DNA of 43,453 bases from CAZVFX01 sp964626565 (GCA_964626565.1 CAZVFX010000060.1:1-43453), one strand, 5' to 3'; counted from the stretch's first letter, positions 1 through 7,926 are shown. Notes: generated from the sequence alone by a model not told the origin. Made by a program: numbers and translations.

Positions 1-114
1 CTCCGGTTCGCAATGAGCATCTCCGCAAGAAGAGGCGAAGACCAGGCCGGGAGCCAGAGCAACGACCAGGAAAGCCGAAACAGCTAAGATGGCTAATTTC
101 GATCTGTTAACCAT
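1..114 (-). CDS. Secreted protein, 5' end only (partial)
   Basis: The first 38 codons of a minus-strand gene run off the left edge of the window. The ATG at 114-112 follows a GGAGG Shine-Dalgarno seven bases upstream. The translation has a basic start (MVNRSK), a hydrophobic core (LAILAVSAFLVVALAPGLV) and an Ala-Ser-Ser region that looks like a signal peptidase site, so the product is probably exported. Two cysteines follow soon after (SSCGDAHCEPE). The mature part is missing, so no function can be given. It is divergent from etfB. Confidence 0.7.
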   Translation of the reverse strand, partial: MVNRSKLAILAVSAFLVVALAPGLVFASSCGDAHCEPE

Positions 115-155
115 AACTACCTCCAAAACAGGTAACAGCTTAAGATCTGCAAGCT

Positions 156-184
156 AGAGTAAGAAAACGGTGTCGCCAAGTCAA
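156..184 (-). promoter_or_regulatory. Candidate sigma-70-type promoter for the secreted-protein gene
   Basis: On the minus strand TTGACT (184-179) is followed by a 17-base spacer and TACTCT (161-156). The -35 matches consensus at five of six positions and the -10 at only three. It lies about 40 bases upstream of the start codon at 114. Prediction from pattern only. Confidence 0.35.
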
Positions 185-235
185 CCGCTTCGCAGCCTCG
201 ATTCGACCTGTTGACGCCCCGCGTTACAAATTGGT

Positions 236-265
236 TTGACAACGCCGACCGCGCTTTGCTAGCTT
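236..265 (+). promoter_or_regulatory. Candidate promoter for the etfBA gene set
   Basis: A perfect TTGACA (236-241) is followed after 18 bases by a weak TAGCTT (260-265), about 35 bases before the etfB start. The -35 is convincing and the -10 is poor. It sits back to back with the minus-strand promoter at 156-184. Confidence 0.35.
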
Positions 266-299
266 TGTGCCGTTGACCGTTTAAGAAAGGAGGCTACCC

Positions 300-1088
300 G
301 TGAAAATCTTAGTCAGCGCCAAGAGGGTCACAGACCCTGACGCACGCATCCGATTGAAAGCAGACTTGAGCGGTATCGAGTCCGAAGGGCTGGAATTCAA
401 GATGAATCCGTTCTGCGAGAACGCGATCGAAGAAGCCCTGCGGCTGCAAGAAGTTCATGGCGGCGAGATCGTCGCCGTTTCCCTGGGGGCAGATGACGCC
501 ACCACCGAACTGAGGAGAGCCCTCGCCATGGGGGCGGACCGAGGTATCCGGGTGGAAGCTGCGGACCAGGATCTGGACGCCGACCTGGTGGCCAGAGTAT
601 TGGTGAAGCTGTACGAAAAGGAGTCCCCGGACATCATCATGTTGGGCAAGCAGGCGGTAGACGGCGATTCAAACCAGGTTGGCCAGTTGCTGGCGGAGTA
701 CCTGGATCTGGGCCAGGCCACCTTCGTGTCTCACCCCGGTGGTTCGACTGGGATGAACTCGGGGGATCCGGGCATCGAAATTGACGGTGGAGTGCTAAAG
801 GCGATGCGGGAAGTGGACGGCGGCGCCGAGATCGTGGAAGTGGATCTGCCGGCCGTGGTCACCGCTGACCTGCGGCTCAACGAGCCCAGGCTGCCCAAGC
901 TGCCCAACATTATCAAGGCCAAGAGAAAGCCCCTGGAAGAGTTGACCCTCGCCGACCTTGGCGTCGACGCCACTCTGCGGGTAAAGACCGTTTCTTATGC
1001 CAACCCGCCGGAGCGTGAAGCGGGTGTGACGGTTGCGACGGTTGAAGAGTTGGTGGACAAATTGGTCAACGAAGCCAAAGTGCTGTAG
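300..1088 (+). CDS. etfB: Electron transfer flavoprotein, beta subunit
   Basis: This 262-residue protein is the small subunit of the soluble EtfAB heterodimer, which carries electrons from acyl-CoA and related dehydrogenases to a membrane ETF:quinone oxidoreductase. The beginning (MKILVSAKRV) and NPFCENAIEEALRL are typical of the family. The segment around residues 165-185 (KAMREVDGGAEIVEVDLP) fits the ETF-beta signature, and NIIKAKRKPLE near residue 202 is the usual conserved helix that contacts the nucleotide. Length is normal. The GTG start at 300 is chosen because an AGGAGG lies six bases upstream and no better start is near. It is followed nine bases later by etfA, so the pair is almost certainly co-transcribed. 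It looks like a housekeeping group I ETF rather than a bifurcating one, though that is a judgement from memory. Confidence 0.95.
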   Translation: MKILVSAKRVTDPDARIRLKADLSGIESEGLEFKMNPFCENAIEEALRLQEVHGGEIVAVSLGADDATTELRRALAMGADRGIRVEAADQDLDADLVARVLVKLYEKESPDIIMLGKQAVDGDSNQVGQLLAEYLDLGQATFVSHPGGSTGMNSGDPGIEIDGGVLKAMREVDGGAEIVEVDLPAVVTADLRLNEPRLPKLPNIIKAKRKPLEELTLADLGVDATLRVKTVSYANPPEREAGVTVATVEELVDKLVNEAKVL

Positions 1089-1097
1089 GGGGAAAAA

Positions 1098-2066
1098 ATG
1101 GGAAACGTACTCGTACTTGCAGATTACGCACAAGGGCAGTTGAAAAAGGGAACTTATTCCGTCATTGCGGCGGCCAAGGCTATCGCCGCGGCACAGGGCG
1201 GCGGTTTCGACCTGCTGGCAGTGGGCAACGGACTCTCCGGCTCTTACGACCAGTTGGCCGGATACGGTGCGGGAAAGATCTATACCGTAGAGGGACCGGC
1301 GTTCGAGAACTACACGGCTCAGGCCTGGGCTTCGGTTATTGCCGAAGTAGCGAAGGCAGGCGGGCACACCGTGGTCCTGGCGGCCGCATCGGCCATCGGC
1401 AAGGACTGCATGCCCCGGGTCGCGGTGAAGTTGGAAGCAGGCATGGCCAGCGATATTTCCGGCCTCGGAGACGGCGGGACTTACATTCGCCCCATGTGGG
1501 CGGGCAACGTGCTCGGTGAAGTCGAAATCACCACCGCGGTGCACGTGGTAACCGTCCGGGTGGCTGAGTTTGACGCCGCGCCGGCGGCCGGCGGCGCTTC
1601 ACCGGTGGAGGCTTTCAACTCCTCCTTTGACGCCGGCTCTCTCAAGCAGCGGGTCCTGGAGTTCAAACCCACCGTGTCCGACCGGCCCGACCTGGCGGAA
1701 GCCGCCGTAGTTATCGCAGGCGGCCGGGGCTTGAAGTCCAAAGAGAACTTCGGCCTCGTAGAAGACCTCGCCGACATTCTTGGTGGTGCAGTGGGCGCCA
1801 CCCGGGCCGCGGTTGACGCCGAGTTCATCCACAACGACTACCAGATCGGCCAAACCGGCAAGATCGTCGCTCCGGACCTGTACATGGGATTCGGCATTTC
1901 CGGTGCGATCCAGCACCTGGCGGGCATGAAGAACGCCCGGGTCATCGTGGCGGTCAACAAGGATGAGGAAGCCCCGATCTTCTCGGTGGCTGACTACGGC
2001 ATGGTCGCGGACCTGTTCAAGATTCTTCCCGAGTTGAATGAGCGCCTGAAAGCCTTGAAGCAGTAG
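1098..2066 (+). CDS. etfA: Electron transfer flavoprotein, alpha subunit
   Basis: This is the 322-residue FAD-binding large subunit and partner of the upstream beta subunit. The N-terminal half is the variable Rossmann-like domain. The C-terminal half shows the FAD domain: AVVIAGGRGLKSKENF (around residue 204), then HNDYQIGQTGKIVAPDLYMGFGISGAIQHLAGM and the closing AVNKDEEAPIFSVADYGMVADLF, all hallmarks of EtfA. Length matches the family. A GGGGG stretch seven bases upstream supports the ATG at 1098. The next gene starts nine bases after the stop, suggesting one transcript with the hydrolase. No acyl-CoA dehydrogenase or ETF:quinone oxidoreductase is in the window, so the electron donor and acceptor are not shown. 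Confidence 0.95.
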   Translation: MGNVLVLADYAQGQLKKGTYSVIAAAKAIAAAQGGGFDLLAVGNGLSGSYDQLAGYGAGKIYTVEGPAFENYTAQAWASVIAEVAKAGGHTVVLAAASAIGKDCMPRVAVKLEAGMASDISGLGDGGTYIRPMWAGNVLGEVEITTAVHVVTVRVAEFDAAPAAGGASPVEAFNSSFDAGSLKQRVLEFKPTVSDRPDLAEAAVVIAGGRGLKSKENFGLVEDLADILGGAVGATRAAVDAEFIHNDYQIGQTGKIVAPDLYMGFGISGAIQHLAGMKNARVIVAVNKDEEAPIFSVADYGMVADLFKILPELNERLKALKQ

Positions 2067-2075
2067 CCAGGGCCT

Positions 2076-2948
2076 ATGCCTCTCGATCTCAGGCCTTCAC
2101 ACATCAGTTCCTTCGACGGCACCCGGCTGGCAGTCTACGATACCGGCAGGCGCGACGGTGTGCCCTTCTTCCTGGTCAACGGCCTCGGCGGCAATCTGGG
2201 CGCTTGGAAATATGTTATCGAGTACTTCGATGATCGCTGCCGGTTCCTGAGCTTCGACTACCGGGGCATGTACAATTCCCAGCCTCCGCCAAACCGCGAT
2301 TTCTCCATGAACGCTCACACTCTGGACGCACTTTCGGTCATGAGCTATTTTGGGCTCGACAAAGCGATCGTGTTCGGCTGGAGTATGGGCGTGCAGGTTT
2401 GCCTGGAGTTGATGCGCGCGGCGCCGACACAGGTCAGTGCGCTCGTGCTGGCCAACGGCGCGTACGGCAAACCGTTGGACCGGGGCGGCATGGCCTGGAT
2501 GAAGCCGGTGGGACTGGCCACCATGAAGTTGCTGGCGCTTACCGCCCCATATCTGAGGCCGTTTTCAAAACCGGTGACGGTAACCACGCTGCCGGTGAAA
2601 GCAGCCAAGCTTACCGGCTACGTTTCAAAAAGGCTCAACGAGAGGGCGTTCCTGGACCTGGCCAAGGACTTTATGAACCTGGATTTCGCCAGCTACTACA
2701 AGTGCGTGGAGACTCTGCTCGAGCACGACGCCGAAGACGTGCTGGACGAGATCGACGTGCCTACTCTCATCGTGTCCGGGGGGCGGGACCTCTTTACTCC
2801 GGCCCACCTGGCCGCGGAAATGGCCCGCCGCATTCGAGACGCGGACCTGCTTCACGTGAAAGACGCCAGCCACTACTGCGCGGTTGAATACCCGGACCTC
2901 ATCAATCTAAGGCTTGAGAAATTCCTTATCGACAGGGTCGGATTATAG
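2076..2948 (+). CDS. Alpha/beta hydrolase fold protein
   Basis: A 290-residue alpha/beta hydrolase without a signal peptide, so probably cytoplasmic. The strand before the oxyanion hole reads FFLVNGLGGNLGAW. The nucleophile elbow is GWSMG with Ser103. The acid is likely Asp238 in SGGRDLFTP and the base His266 in DASHYCAVEYPD, so the catalytic triad is complete. Such proteins hydrolyse esters, lactones, epoxides or C-C bonds, and the sequence does not tell which. It follows etfA by nine bases with only a weak AGGG upstream, so translation may be coupled. A link with fatty acid or aromatic acid breakdown is inferred from the ETF neighbours only. Confidence 0.85.
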   Translation: MPLDLRPSHISSFDGTRLAVYDTGRRDGVPFFLVNGLGGNLGAWKYVIEYFDDRCRFLSFDYRGMYNSQPPPNRDFSMNAHTLDALSVMSYFGLDKAIVFGWSMGVQVCLELMRAAPTQVSALVLANGAYGKPLDRGGMAWMKPVGLATMKLLALTAPYLRPFSKPVTVTTLPVKAAKLTGYVSKRLNERAFLDLAKDFMNLDFASYYKCVETLLEHDAEDVLDEIDVPTLIVSGGRDLFTPAHLAAEMARRIRDADLLHVKDASHYCAVEYPDLINLRLEKFLIDRVGL

Positions 2949-3014
2949 TATTATCGACCTTGCGCCGGCGTCCCAACAGTCATTCAGCGTCGACGGAACG
3001 GACGGGAGGAAGTC

Positions 3015-3179
3015 GTGAAGAAATACGTGTGCACGGTGTGCAATTACGAGTACGACCCGGAGCTTGGAGACCCCGAGTCCGGCATCGACGCCGGCTGTAA
3101 GTTCGAAGACCTGCCCGAAGATTGGCTGTGCCCCGAATGCAACGTCGACAAGAGCATGTTCGAACCGCTGGACCAATAA
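3015..3179 (+). CDS. Rubredoxin
   Basis: A 54-residue rubredoxin, a small one-iron electron carrier. The iron ligands are Cys6 and Cys9 (CTVC) and Cys39 and Cys42 (CPEC). The core YDPELGDPESGI and FEDLPEDWLCP matches the family closely. The GTG start has a GGGAGGA four bases upstream. Two deviations are visible: Asn10 sits where most rubredoxins have Gly after the first knuckle, and a fifth cysteine, Cys28, replaces the usual Thr in the GTxFEDLP segment. Placement after EtfBA suggests an alternative electron acceptor or donor for the flavoprotein, or a role in oxidative-stress detoxification; neither is proven here. Confidence 0.93.
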   Translation: MKKYVCTVCNYEYDPELGDPESGIDAGCKFEDLPEDWLCPECNVDKSMFEPLDQ

Positions 3180-3184
3180 ACCAG

Positions 3185-4090
3185 TTGAAACTTCTCGGAC
3201 TAAGAATCGACGTTGATACGTACGCCGGCGGCAGGCACGGGCTGCCCCGGCTCCTCGAATTGCTGGACCGCTACTCAGCCTCAGCCACCCTGTGTATCCC
3301 TTCCGGACCTGACCGCACTGCCGGCGCCCTCTTCCGCATCTTCACCCAGCCGGGCTACGCCGCGAAACTGTGGCGCACCCGGGCGTGGATGCTGTACGGA
3401 GCGTCGGTTCTGGGCACCGCACTGCCCCAGCGAAAGAAGAGTGTCGTCGACCTGTCCGAGAGCCTGATCGAAGCGGCAGCGGCGGGCCACGAAGTAGCGG
3501 CACACGGTTTCGGTCACACCTCCTGGCACAACAGCTATCACCGCCTCGGTATCGACGAAGTGCGGGCGCAAATGAAGGCGTCGGTAGATGCCATCCGGGA
3601 AAGACTTGGGATTCCGCCGGTCGCCTTTGGCGCACCCGGATGGCAGGCTGGATTCGCCAGCCTGAAGGTCCTCGATGAATTGGGGCTCCAATACGGTTCC
3701 GACACACGCGGTTCGGCCCCGTTCCTGCCCCGGGCTGCGGGGGTCACTTTCAACACCCCGCAGGTGCCCACCACCCTGCCCACCCTGGACGAGTTTCTGG
3801 GCGGCCTGCCCCCCACCCCGGCGGAAACCGCGGCCGTCTTCGATGCCGCACTGGGGCAGGACTATCCTGTATACACCGCACATCCGGAACTGGAGGGCAG
3901 GTTCTTCACCCGGTATTTCGAGGACTTCCTCGCCTTCTGTATGTCGGAAGGGATACGCCCGGTGCCCCTTTCCCGTTTACTCTCCGGCTTCCTGGACCAA
4001 CAGGAGTTGCCCGTGTGCGGGATGGTGCAGAAACGAATTCCCGGCCGACCGGGGTTCGTAGCCGCGCAAGAATGCGAAGAACCGACTTGA
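3185..4090 (+). CDS. arnD: ArnD-type polysaccharide deacetylase (deformylase)
   Basis: A NodB-fold metal-dependent deacylase of 301 residues, close to the usual ArnD length of about 296. ArnD removes the formyl group from undecaprenyl-phosphate-linked 4-formamido-arabinose in lipid A modification. The start GLRIDVDTYAGGRHGLPRLL is the ArnD pattern, with Asp9 and Asp11 in the NodB motif. GHEVAAHGFGH supplies the HxxxH metal pair (His107, His111). GWQAGFASLKVLDELGLQYGSDTRG and VPTTLPTLDEFLG align with ArnD rather than with generic chitin deacetylases. An open frame extends upstream to 3122 but overlaps rubredoxin. The TTG at 3185 is preferred because the protein homology begins there, although it has no Shine-Dalgarno and may rely on coupling to the rubredoxin stop five bases upstream. 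ArnA- and ArnC-like genes lie nearby on the other strand. Confidence 0.78.
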   Translation: MKLLGLRIDVDTYAGGRHGLPRLLELLDRYSASATLCIPSGPDRTAGALFRIFTQPGYAAKLWRTRAWMLYGASVLGTALPQRKKSVVDLSESLIEAAAAGHEVAAHGFGHTSWHNSYHRLGIDEVRAQMKASVDAIRERLGIPPVAFGAPGWQAGFASLKVLDELGLQYGSDTRGSAPFLPRAAGVTFNTPQVPTTLPTLDEFLGGLPPTPAETAAVFDAALGQDYPVYTAHPELEGRFFTRYFEDFLAFCMSEGIRPVPLSRLLSGFLDQQELPVCGMVQKRIPGRPGFVAAQECEEPT

Positions 4091-4099
4091 AAGGGCCTT

Positions 4100-6055
4100 C
4101 TAGAAATCCGACTCGTACTTCACGATAACCGAGGCTTCCGGCTCCAGGATATCATTGAGAGTGATGGCAGTCTGGGTGCCGGTGCATTCGCCGGTGACTT
4201 CGTCGGGGAAACAGCACGCCTGAGTGGGCGCTTCGAGTTTGAAGTCGCCATCGGGCGAGTCCCCTTCAAACAGGGTCACATGCTCCTCCCCGCCATCGGG
4301 CAGAGTTATCACCTTGGTGACCCGCACCTCTCGCCCGTCCTTGACCGGCCTCGGCAGGCAGATCTTGGTCACTCGCTTGATCACCAGCTCGGCGATGTCG
4401 TCGAGGGCCGAGCCGATACCCGCGGACGAGCAGATGTTGGCGACGATACCGTTGGGCCCGAACATCTGAACCAGTTGCAGATACCGGTTGCCCAGTTCCG
4501 CGTCGCCGTAAGCGCTGGAACAGACTGTGGAGTTGGAGTTGCTCCCCTTGGAGATGAAGAAACACTCCCTGATACAGTTCATCTTCAACTGGAGGATATC
4601 CTCGCATCCTTCCGCATCCGGGTTGTCTGCGCACTCCGCCTTCTTCTTGGAGTCCGCGGCCGCATATTCTTGACACCTCAAGAAACGCTGGTCGCTCAGG
4701 CACTGCTCGGAGATCAACGATTTCTTGTCCGAGGCGACAGGCATGCCGTCTCCGATGATCGCCGCAACCAGCACTTTGGACGGGTCCGCCTTAAGCGACT
4801 TGAAACGCGCATAGAATTTGGATACCGGGGACAGGGAGAATATGGGTACGCCGGGCGGCTGCTGGTAGGACGCTATGGTTCCCATATTGAAGAACTCGGG
4901 GCGGCACTTCTTGCCCTGCTGGCACTGCCAACCATATTCACAATCCTCGTCCTTCTCGCAATCCCGCTTGCTCAAATCGTAGGCCAGCGCGTGGTGGGCC
5001 GGGCCCTTGTACTCACCGATAACCGTGCACCTGTTGTAGTAGTCCTTCTTGATCACTCCGTGGCACAACCTCTTCTCCTGGCCGACAAGATAGGAGAACG
5101 CTTTGTCCAACTTGCATTTGGAATTCTCCGGACAGTCCGCATCTGTTTCGCAAGCCCAGTTTGGAGAGGCATACTGCTCGTCCACGCTGCAATCCTCTTC
5201 GTCGGTCACGAAAATGAGTACCAGATAGGCGTCGGGCCTGAGGAATCCTGCCGCATCCTCGAAGTTGCGTCCGTCGGGGTCAAGCGCACACCACCCTGAC
5301 CTGAGTCCCTGCTCGAACTGAGATTTGAAATCCTGCTGCAGCGGAGTGGACGCGTTGCATTTGAAAAGGTCGAGGTTGTTCATGGTCAACACAGTGGGGA
5401 CGTTGGAAGGGCACTCCCCCGTATCGGGAAGAGCCACACAGCCGTTGTCGTTTTGCGTGCTCTGAGGATTCCGGCATTCGTACAAGCACTCATCGGCTCG
5501 CTCAGAACACTGAGTGGTAAGGCACGACTCTTCCGCCGCACACTCATCCTGAAAACAGAACTCGCCGCAACAATCGGCCTCACTGCCGCAGTGAAAAACG
5601 CAATTCGACGTAACGCTGCCGTTGACGTTGTATAGTGCGCTGGCGTTGCAGTTGCCGCATTCGCAATCCCAGTTGGGGCCGAACTCCTGCGCACAATCCA
5701 TGGAACCGAGGCACGGGTGACTCCGGGTCTCCCGGCAGACGATGGGATAAGCTGACGCCGCGCTGTTCACGAAGTTGCAATCTTCCCTCATGTTGGTCAC
5801 CGCGACACGAATATCCGCGTTGAGGTAGGTTTTCAGCATGGAGGCAAACTGGTCAAAACTCTGTGCCAGCGCCTGCACCTCCTGGCACATGGAGGTGGAG
5901 TTATCAATCACCCAGAGGAAATCCAGCTTGACTACCCGGCTGCCTGCCAGGCTGCTGGTCTCGACTCTCACCGACGACGAAATATCGTGGACCGGAACGT
6001 CCGCACAGGCAGTAAGAATCGCTGCCGCAAATATGGTTGCCACTATCCGTTTCAT
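4100..6055 (-). CDS. Cysteine-rich VWA-type lipoprotein
   Basis: A 651-residue predicted lipoprotein. The signal peptide MKRIVATIFAAAILTAC gives a lipobox LTAC with Cys17. Soon after comes FLWVIDNSTSM with D51-N-S-T-S55, a MIDAS-like DxSxS motif at the start of a von Willebrand A fold; YLVLIFVTDEEDC around residue 275 would be a later strand with its Asp. A large cysteine-rich segment is inserted in between (roughly residues 95-215), with runs such as DCCGEFC, probably disulfide-bonded. Further Cys-rich patches include ETDADCPENSKC and EKDEDCEYGWQC. The family is common in myxobacteria-like genomes and has no defined function. It lies 51 bases downstream of the arnA-like gene but seems to have its own promoter, and ends nine bases from convergent arnD. 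Confidence 0.8.
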   Translation of the reverse strand: MKRIVATIFAAAILTACADVPVHDISSSVRVETSSLAGSRVVKLDFLWVIDNSTSMCQEVQALAQSFDQFASMLKTYLNADIRVAVTNMREDCNFVNSAASAYPIVCRETRSHPCLGSMDCAQEFGPNWDCECGNCNASALYNVNGSVTSNCVFHCGSEADCCGEFCFQDECAAEESCLTTQCSERADECLYECRNPQSTQNDNGCVALPDTGECPSNVPTVLTMNNLDLFKCNASTPLQQDFKSQFEQGLRSGWCALDPDGRNFEDAAGFLRPDAYLVLIFVTDEEDCSVDEQYASPNWACETDADCPENSKCKLDKAFSYLVGQEKRLCHGVIKKDYYNRCTVIGEYKGPAHHALAYDLSKRDCEKDEDCEYGWQCQQGKKCRPEFFNMGTIASYQQPPGVPIFSLSPVSKFYARFKSLKADPSKVLVAAIIGDGMPVASDKKSLISEQCLSDQRFLRCQEYAAADSKKKAECADNPDAEGCEDILQLKMNCIRECFFISKGSNSNSTVCSSAYGDAELGNRYLQLVQMFGPNGIVANICSSAGIGSALDDIAELVIKRVTKICLPRPVKDGREVRVTKVITLPDGGEEHVTLFEGDSPDGDFKLEAPTQACCFPDEVTGECTGTQTAITLNDILEPEASVIVKYESDF

Positions 6056-6080
6056 GGGTCCCCCCTTCCGCTGTACTGAC

Positions 6081-6110
6081 AGTATAACAAAAACACCAAC
6101 TGCATTTCAT
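6081..6110 (-). promoter_or_regulatory. Candidate promoter for the VWA lipoprotein gene
   Basis: On the minus strand ATGAAA (6110-6105) and TATACT (6086-6081) are separated by 18 bases. The -10 matches consensus at five of six positions, the -35 at four. It overlaps the last codons of the arnA-like gene and lies about 25 bases upstream of the ATG at 6055, so the lipoprotein can be made separately from the Arn-like genes. Confidence 0.4.
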
Positions 6111-7018
6111 TGACTGTTTTTGAGGAATTCCAGAGCAGCTACGGTTTTGCCGGGAGGAACGCCCCGCAGGTTGAAGTCGAGGCACCGGATCGAAGTGGTC
6201 GCTGTACCCACGTGCAAGACCTCGTCCGCCAGCATCATTTCGCCGGGGGCCAATTGGTACGAATCGTCCGGTTCAGCCCACCAGATGTAAAGCCGCCGGC
6301 CTCCTTCCAGGTCGGTAAAAGCCCCCGGGTACGGCCTGGTGACCGCGCGGATGAGGTTGCAGAGTTCTACCGCCGGCACCGCCCAGTCGATCTCGCCATC
6401 CCCGGCCGATCGCCCCCCGAACTTCGACACCTCCCCTTCCTGGGGCCGGGGCTTCAATTCGCCCGCGAGATAGGGAGGCAAGCACTCCCGCACCAGTTCC
6501 ACACCTGCGGTTTTAACTTTGCAAAGCAGGTCGAAAGAGCTGTCCGCCGGGCCGATGGGAAACGTTTTGATTCCAAGCACTGCCCCTGTGTCGGGCCGGG
6601 CCCGCATCTGATGGAGGGTCGCACCCCCGGTGGTCTCCCCCTTCAGCACCATCCAGTTCACCGGCACCCTACCCCGGTAAGCCGGGAGCGGAGACCCGTG
6701 GAGGTTCAGCCCCCCCAGCCGCGCGACGTTCAAAACAGACCGGGGCAGCACGTCCTTGAAATAGAAGCTCAACAGAATGTCCGGCTTGAGTGCGGCGAGC
6801 CGGGCCACCACCTCCGGGTCGCTGAAATCAGCGTCCAGAAACACCGGGGCGCCCGCCTGGGCCCCCACCGCTTCAAGGCTGGTGTGCCACAGGTCACCGC
6901 CCTGGGCGTGGGTATACACCGCGACCGGCCCGAGGCCCAGTTCACACACCGCTTCGAAACAGGCCTGGCCAACCAGTCCGTATCCGAAAACAGCGCAAGT
7001 AGAATTCTCAATTACCAA
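6107..7018 (-). CDS. ArnA-type UDP-aminosugar N-formyltransferase (single domain)
   Basis: A 303-residue formyltransferase resembling the N-terminal half of ArnA, which formylates UDP-4-amino-4-deoxy-L-arabinose with 10-formyl-tetrahydrofolate. The catalytic set is visible: Asn105 and His107 in GLNLHGSPLPAYRGR, and Asp143 in RARPDTGAVLG, each three residues later than in E. coli ArnA. VPVNWMVLKGETTGGATLHQM, RPYPGAFTDLEGG and the C-terminal OB-like domain also fit. The decarboxylating dehydrogenase half of ArnA is absent, so this is a stand-alone enzyme and the sugar could be another amino sugar. The only in-frame start before the fold is TTG at 7018, inside a heptamer repeat array and without a Shine-Dalgarno; the first residues (MVIENST) are repeat-encoded. 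It lies 42 bases after the arnC-like gene. Confidence 0.78.
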   Translation of the reverse strand: MVIENSTCAVFGYGLVGQACFEAVCELGLGPVAVYTHAQGGDLWHTSLEAVGAQAGAPVFLDADFSDPEVVARLAALKPDILLSFYFKDVLPRSVLNVARLGGLNLHGSPLPAYRGRVPVNWMVLKGETTGGATLHQMRARPDTGAVLGIKTFPIGPADSSFDLLCKVKTAGVELVRECLPPYLAGELKPRPQEGEVSKFGGRSAGDGEIDWAVPAVELCNLIRAVTRPYPGAFTDLEGGRRLYIWWAEPDDSYQLAPGEMMLADEVLHVGTATTSIRCLDFNLRGVPPGKTVAALEFLKNSQ

Positions 7019-7064
7019 TTTTCAACTACCAATTTTCAATTATCAATTCTCAATTTTCAATTAT
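7002..7064. repeat. Heptamer repeat array spanning arnC stop and arnA-like start
   Basis: Nine consecutive 7-base units on the plus strand: GAATTCT, then CAATTAC, CAATTTT, CAACTAC, CAATTTT, CAATTAT, CAATTCT, CAATTTT and CAATTAT. The consensus is CAATTNN, with the last two bases varying. The array contains the TAA stop of the arnC-like gene (7061-7063) and the TTG start of the formyltransferase (7018-7016). A shorter array with the same units lies at 12484-12518. Confidence 0.9.
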
Positions 7065-7837
7065 GAATCGCCGGGCTCCGGGTCCCGGTGCGCGCTGCCG
7101 TGAACTGCGGCCACCCGGGGGGTGGCGGGGGGTTTGCCGTGGGGGGCGAGGCGGGCTTTGAGAGCTGCGGCGAACAGCCGTGCGAGCCTCCAAGCGTTGT
7201 ATCTGCTCTCCCCGGCGAGCCGGCGGTCGTGGCCCGCTTCGAATTCGGTATAGCTCGAGGCAAAACTGTTCAATTGCACAGGCAGGTAGAAAGGCGTCTG
7301 GCCCGATTCTAGGAACTCGCGGACCACCGCTCTGGTCCACCCCCTCAGCATGCATCCGGGGTCGCCCATGACGTGGCGCACCCGAATCACGGCCAGGGCG
7401 GTACGAAAGACCAGGGAAGCGGCGCTCCTGTGCGCCGGGTCGCTCCGTTTCCCCCGCAGGGTCCCCACCGCGTCGAACCCGTCGGCCAGACGGGCCACGA
7501 CGTCGGGAACCATCTCCGGTGGATTCTGCAGATCCGCATCCAGAGTTACGACATAGTCGCCCCTGGCGAAAGGCAACCCCGCACCGATGGCCGCGTGCTG
7601 GCCCACGCTTTCGCTCAATTCGATGATCGCTACTCCGGAGTGCCTCTGGTCAGCCTCCAGCAGCACACTGAGGGAGTTGTCGCGGCAACCATCGAGGACA
7701 ACCAGCAACTCCCAGCTACGTCCAGCGCGGTTCATCGCCGCGGCCAGACGGTCGGCCAGAGCCGCCAGGTTCTCTTCCTCGTTGAGTGCCGGCACCAGTA
7801 CGGTAACCTCGGGCCGGCCGGCTGTGCCGTTGTTCAC
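7061..7837 (-). CDS. ArnC-like undecaprenyl-phosphate glycosyltransferase (GT2), short form
   Basis: A GT2-fold glycosyltransferase of 258 residues. VTVLVPALNEEENL opens the fold, TLDADLQNPP carries the DxD (Asp100, Asp102), and VMGDPGCMLRGW matches the ArnC/dolichol-phosphate-sugar synthase subgroup, where ArnC has MGDYGCMLRAY. ArnC moves 4-formamido-arabinose from UDP to undecaprenyl phosphate. E. coli ArnC has about 322 residues and ends in two membrane helices; here the protein stops in a Pro- and Ala-rich tail (KPPATPRVAAVHGSAH) with no hydrophobic segment, so membrane association would need a partner. The GTG at 7837 follows GAGG eight bases upstream. A much longer open frame continues upstream to 11437, but that part is antisense to the next gene. 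The ArnA-like gene follows in the same orientation. Confidence 0.75.
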   Translation of the reverse strand: MNNGTAGRPEVTVLVPALNEEENLAALADRLAAAMNRAGRSWELLVVLDGCRDNSLSVLLEADQRHSGVAIIELSESVGQHAAIGAGLPFARGDYVVTLDADLQNPPEMVPDVVARLADGFDAVGTLRGKRSDPAHRSAASLVFRTALAVIRVRHVMGDPGCMLRGWTRAVVREFLESGQTPFYLPVQLNSFASSYTEFEAGHDRRLAGESRYNAWRLARLFAAALKARLAPHGKPPATPRVAAVHGSAHRDPEPGDS

Positions 7838-7887
7838 GCGCGTTTCCTCACTCCCCCGTCGAGCCCGGGAGCGGGCCGACGGTGTCA

Positions 7888-7916
7888 ACTGTACCAACTG
7901 GCTCACTCGATGGCAA
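7888..7916 (-). promoter_or_regulatory. Candidate promoter for the arnC-arnA-like genes
   Basis: Minus-strand TTGCCA (7916-7911), a 17-base spacer and TACAGT (7893-7888) match consensus at five and four positions. It lies about 50 bases before the GTG at 7837 and is divergent from the promoter at 7927. Confidence 0.45.
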
Positions 7917-7926
7917 CCGATAGCGG

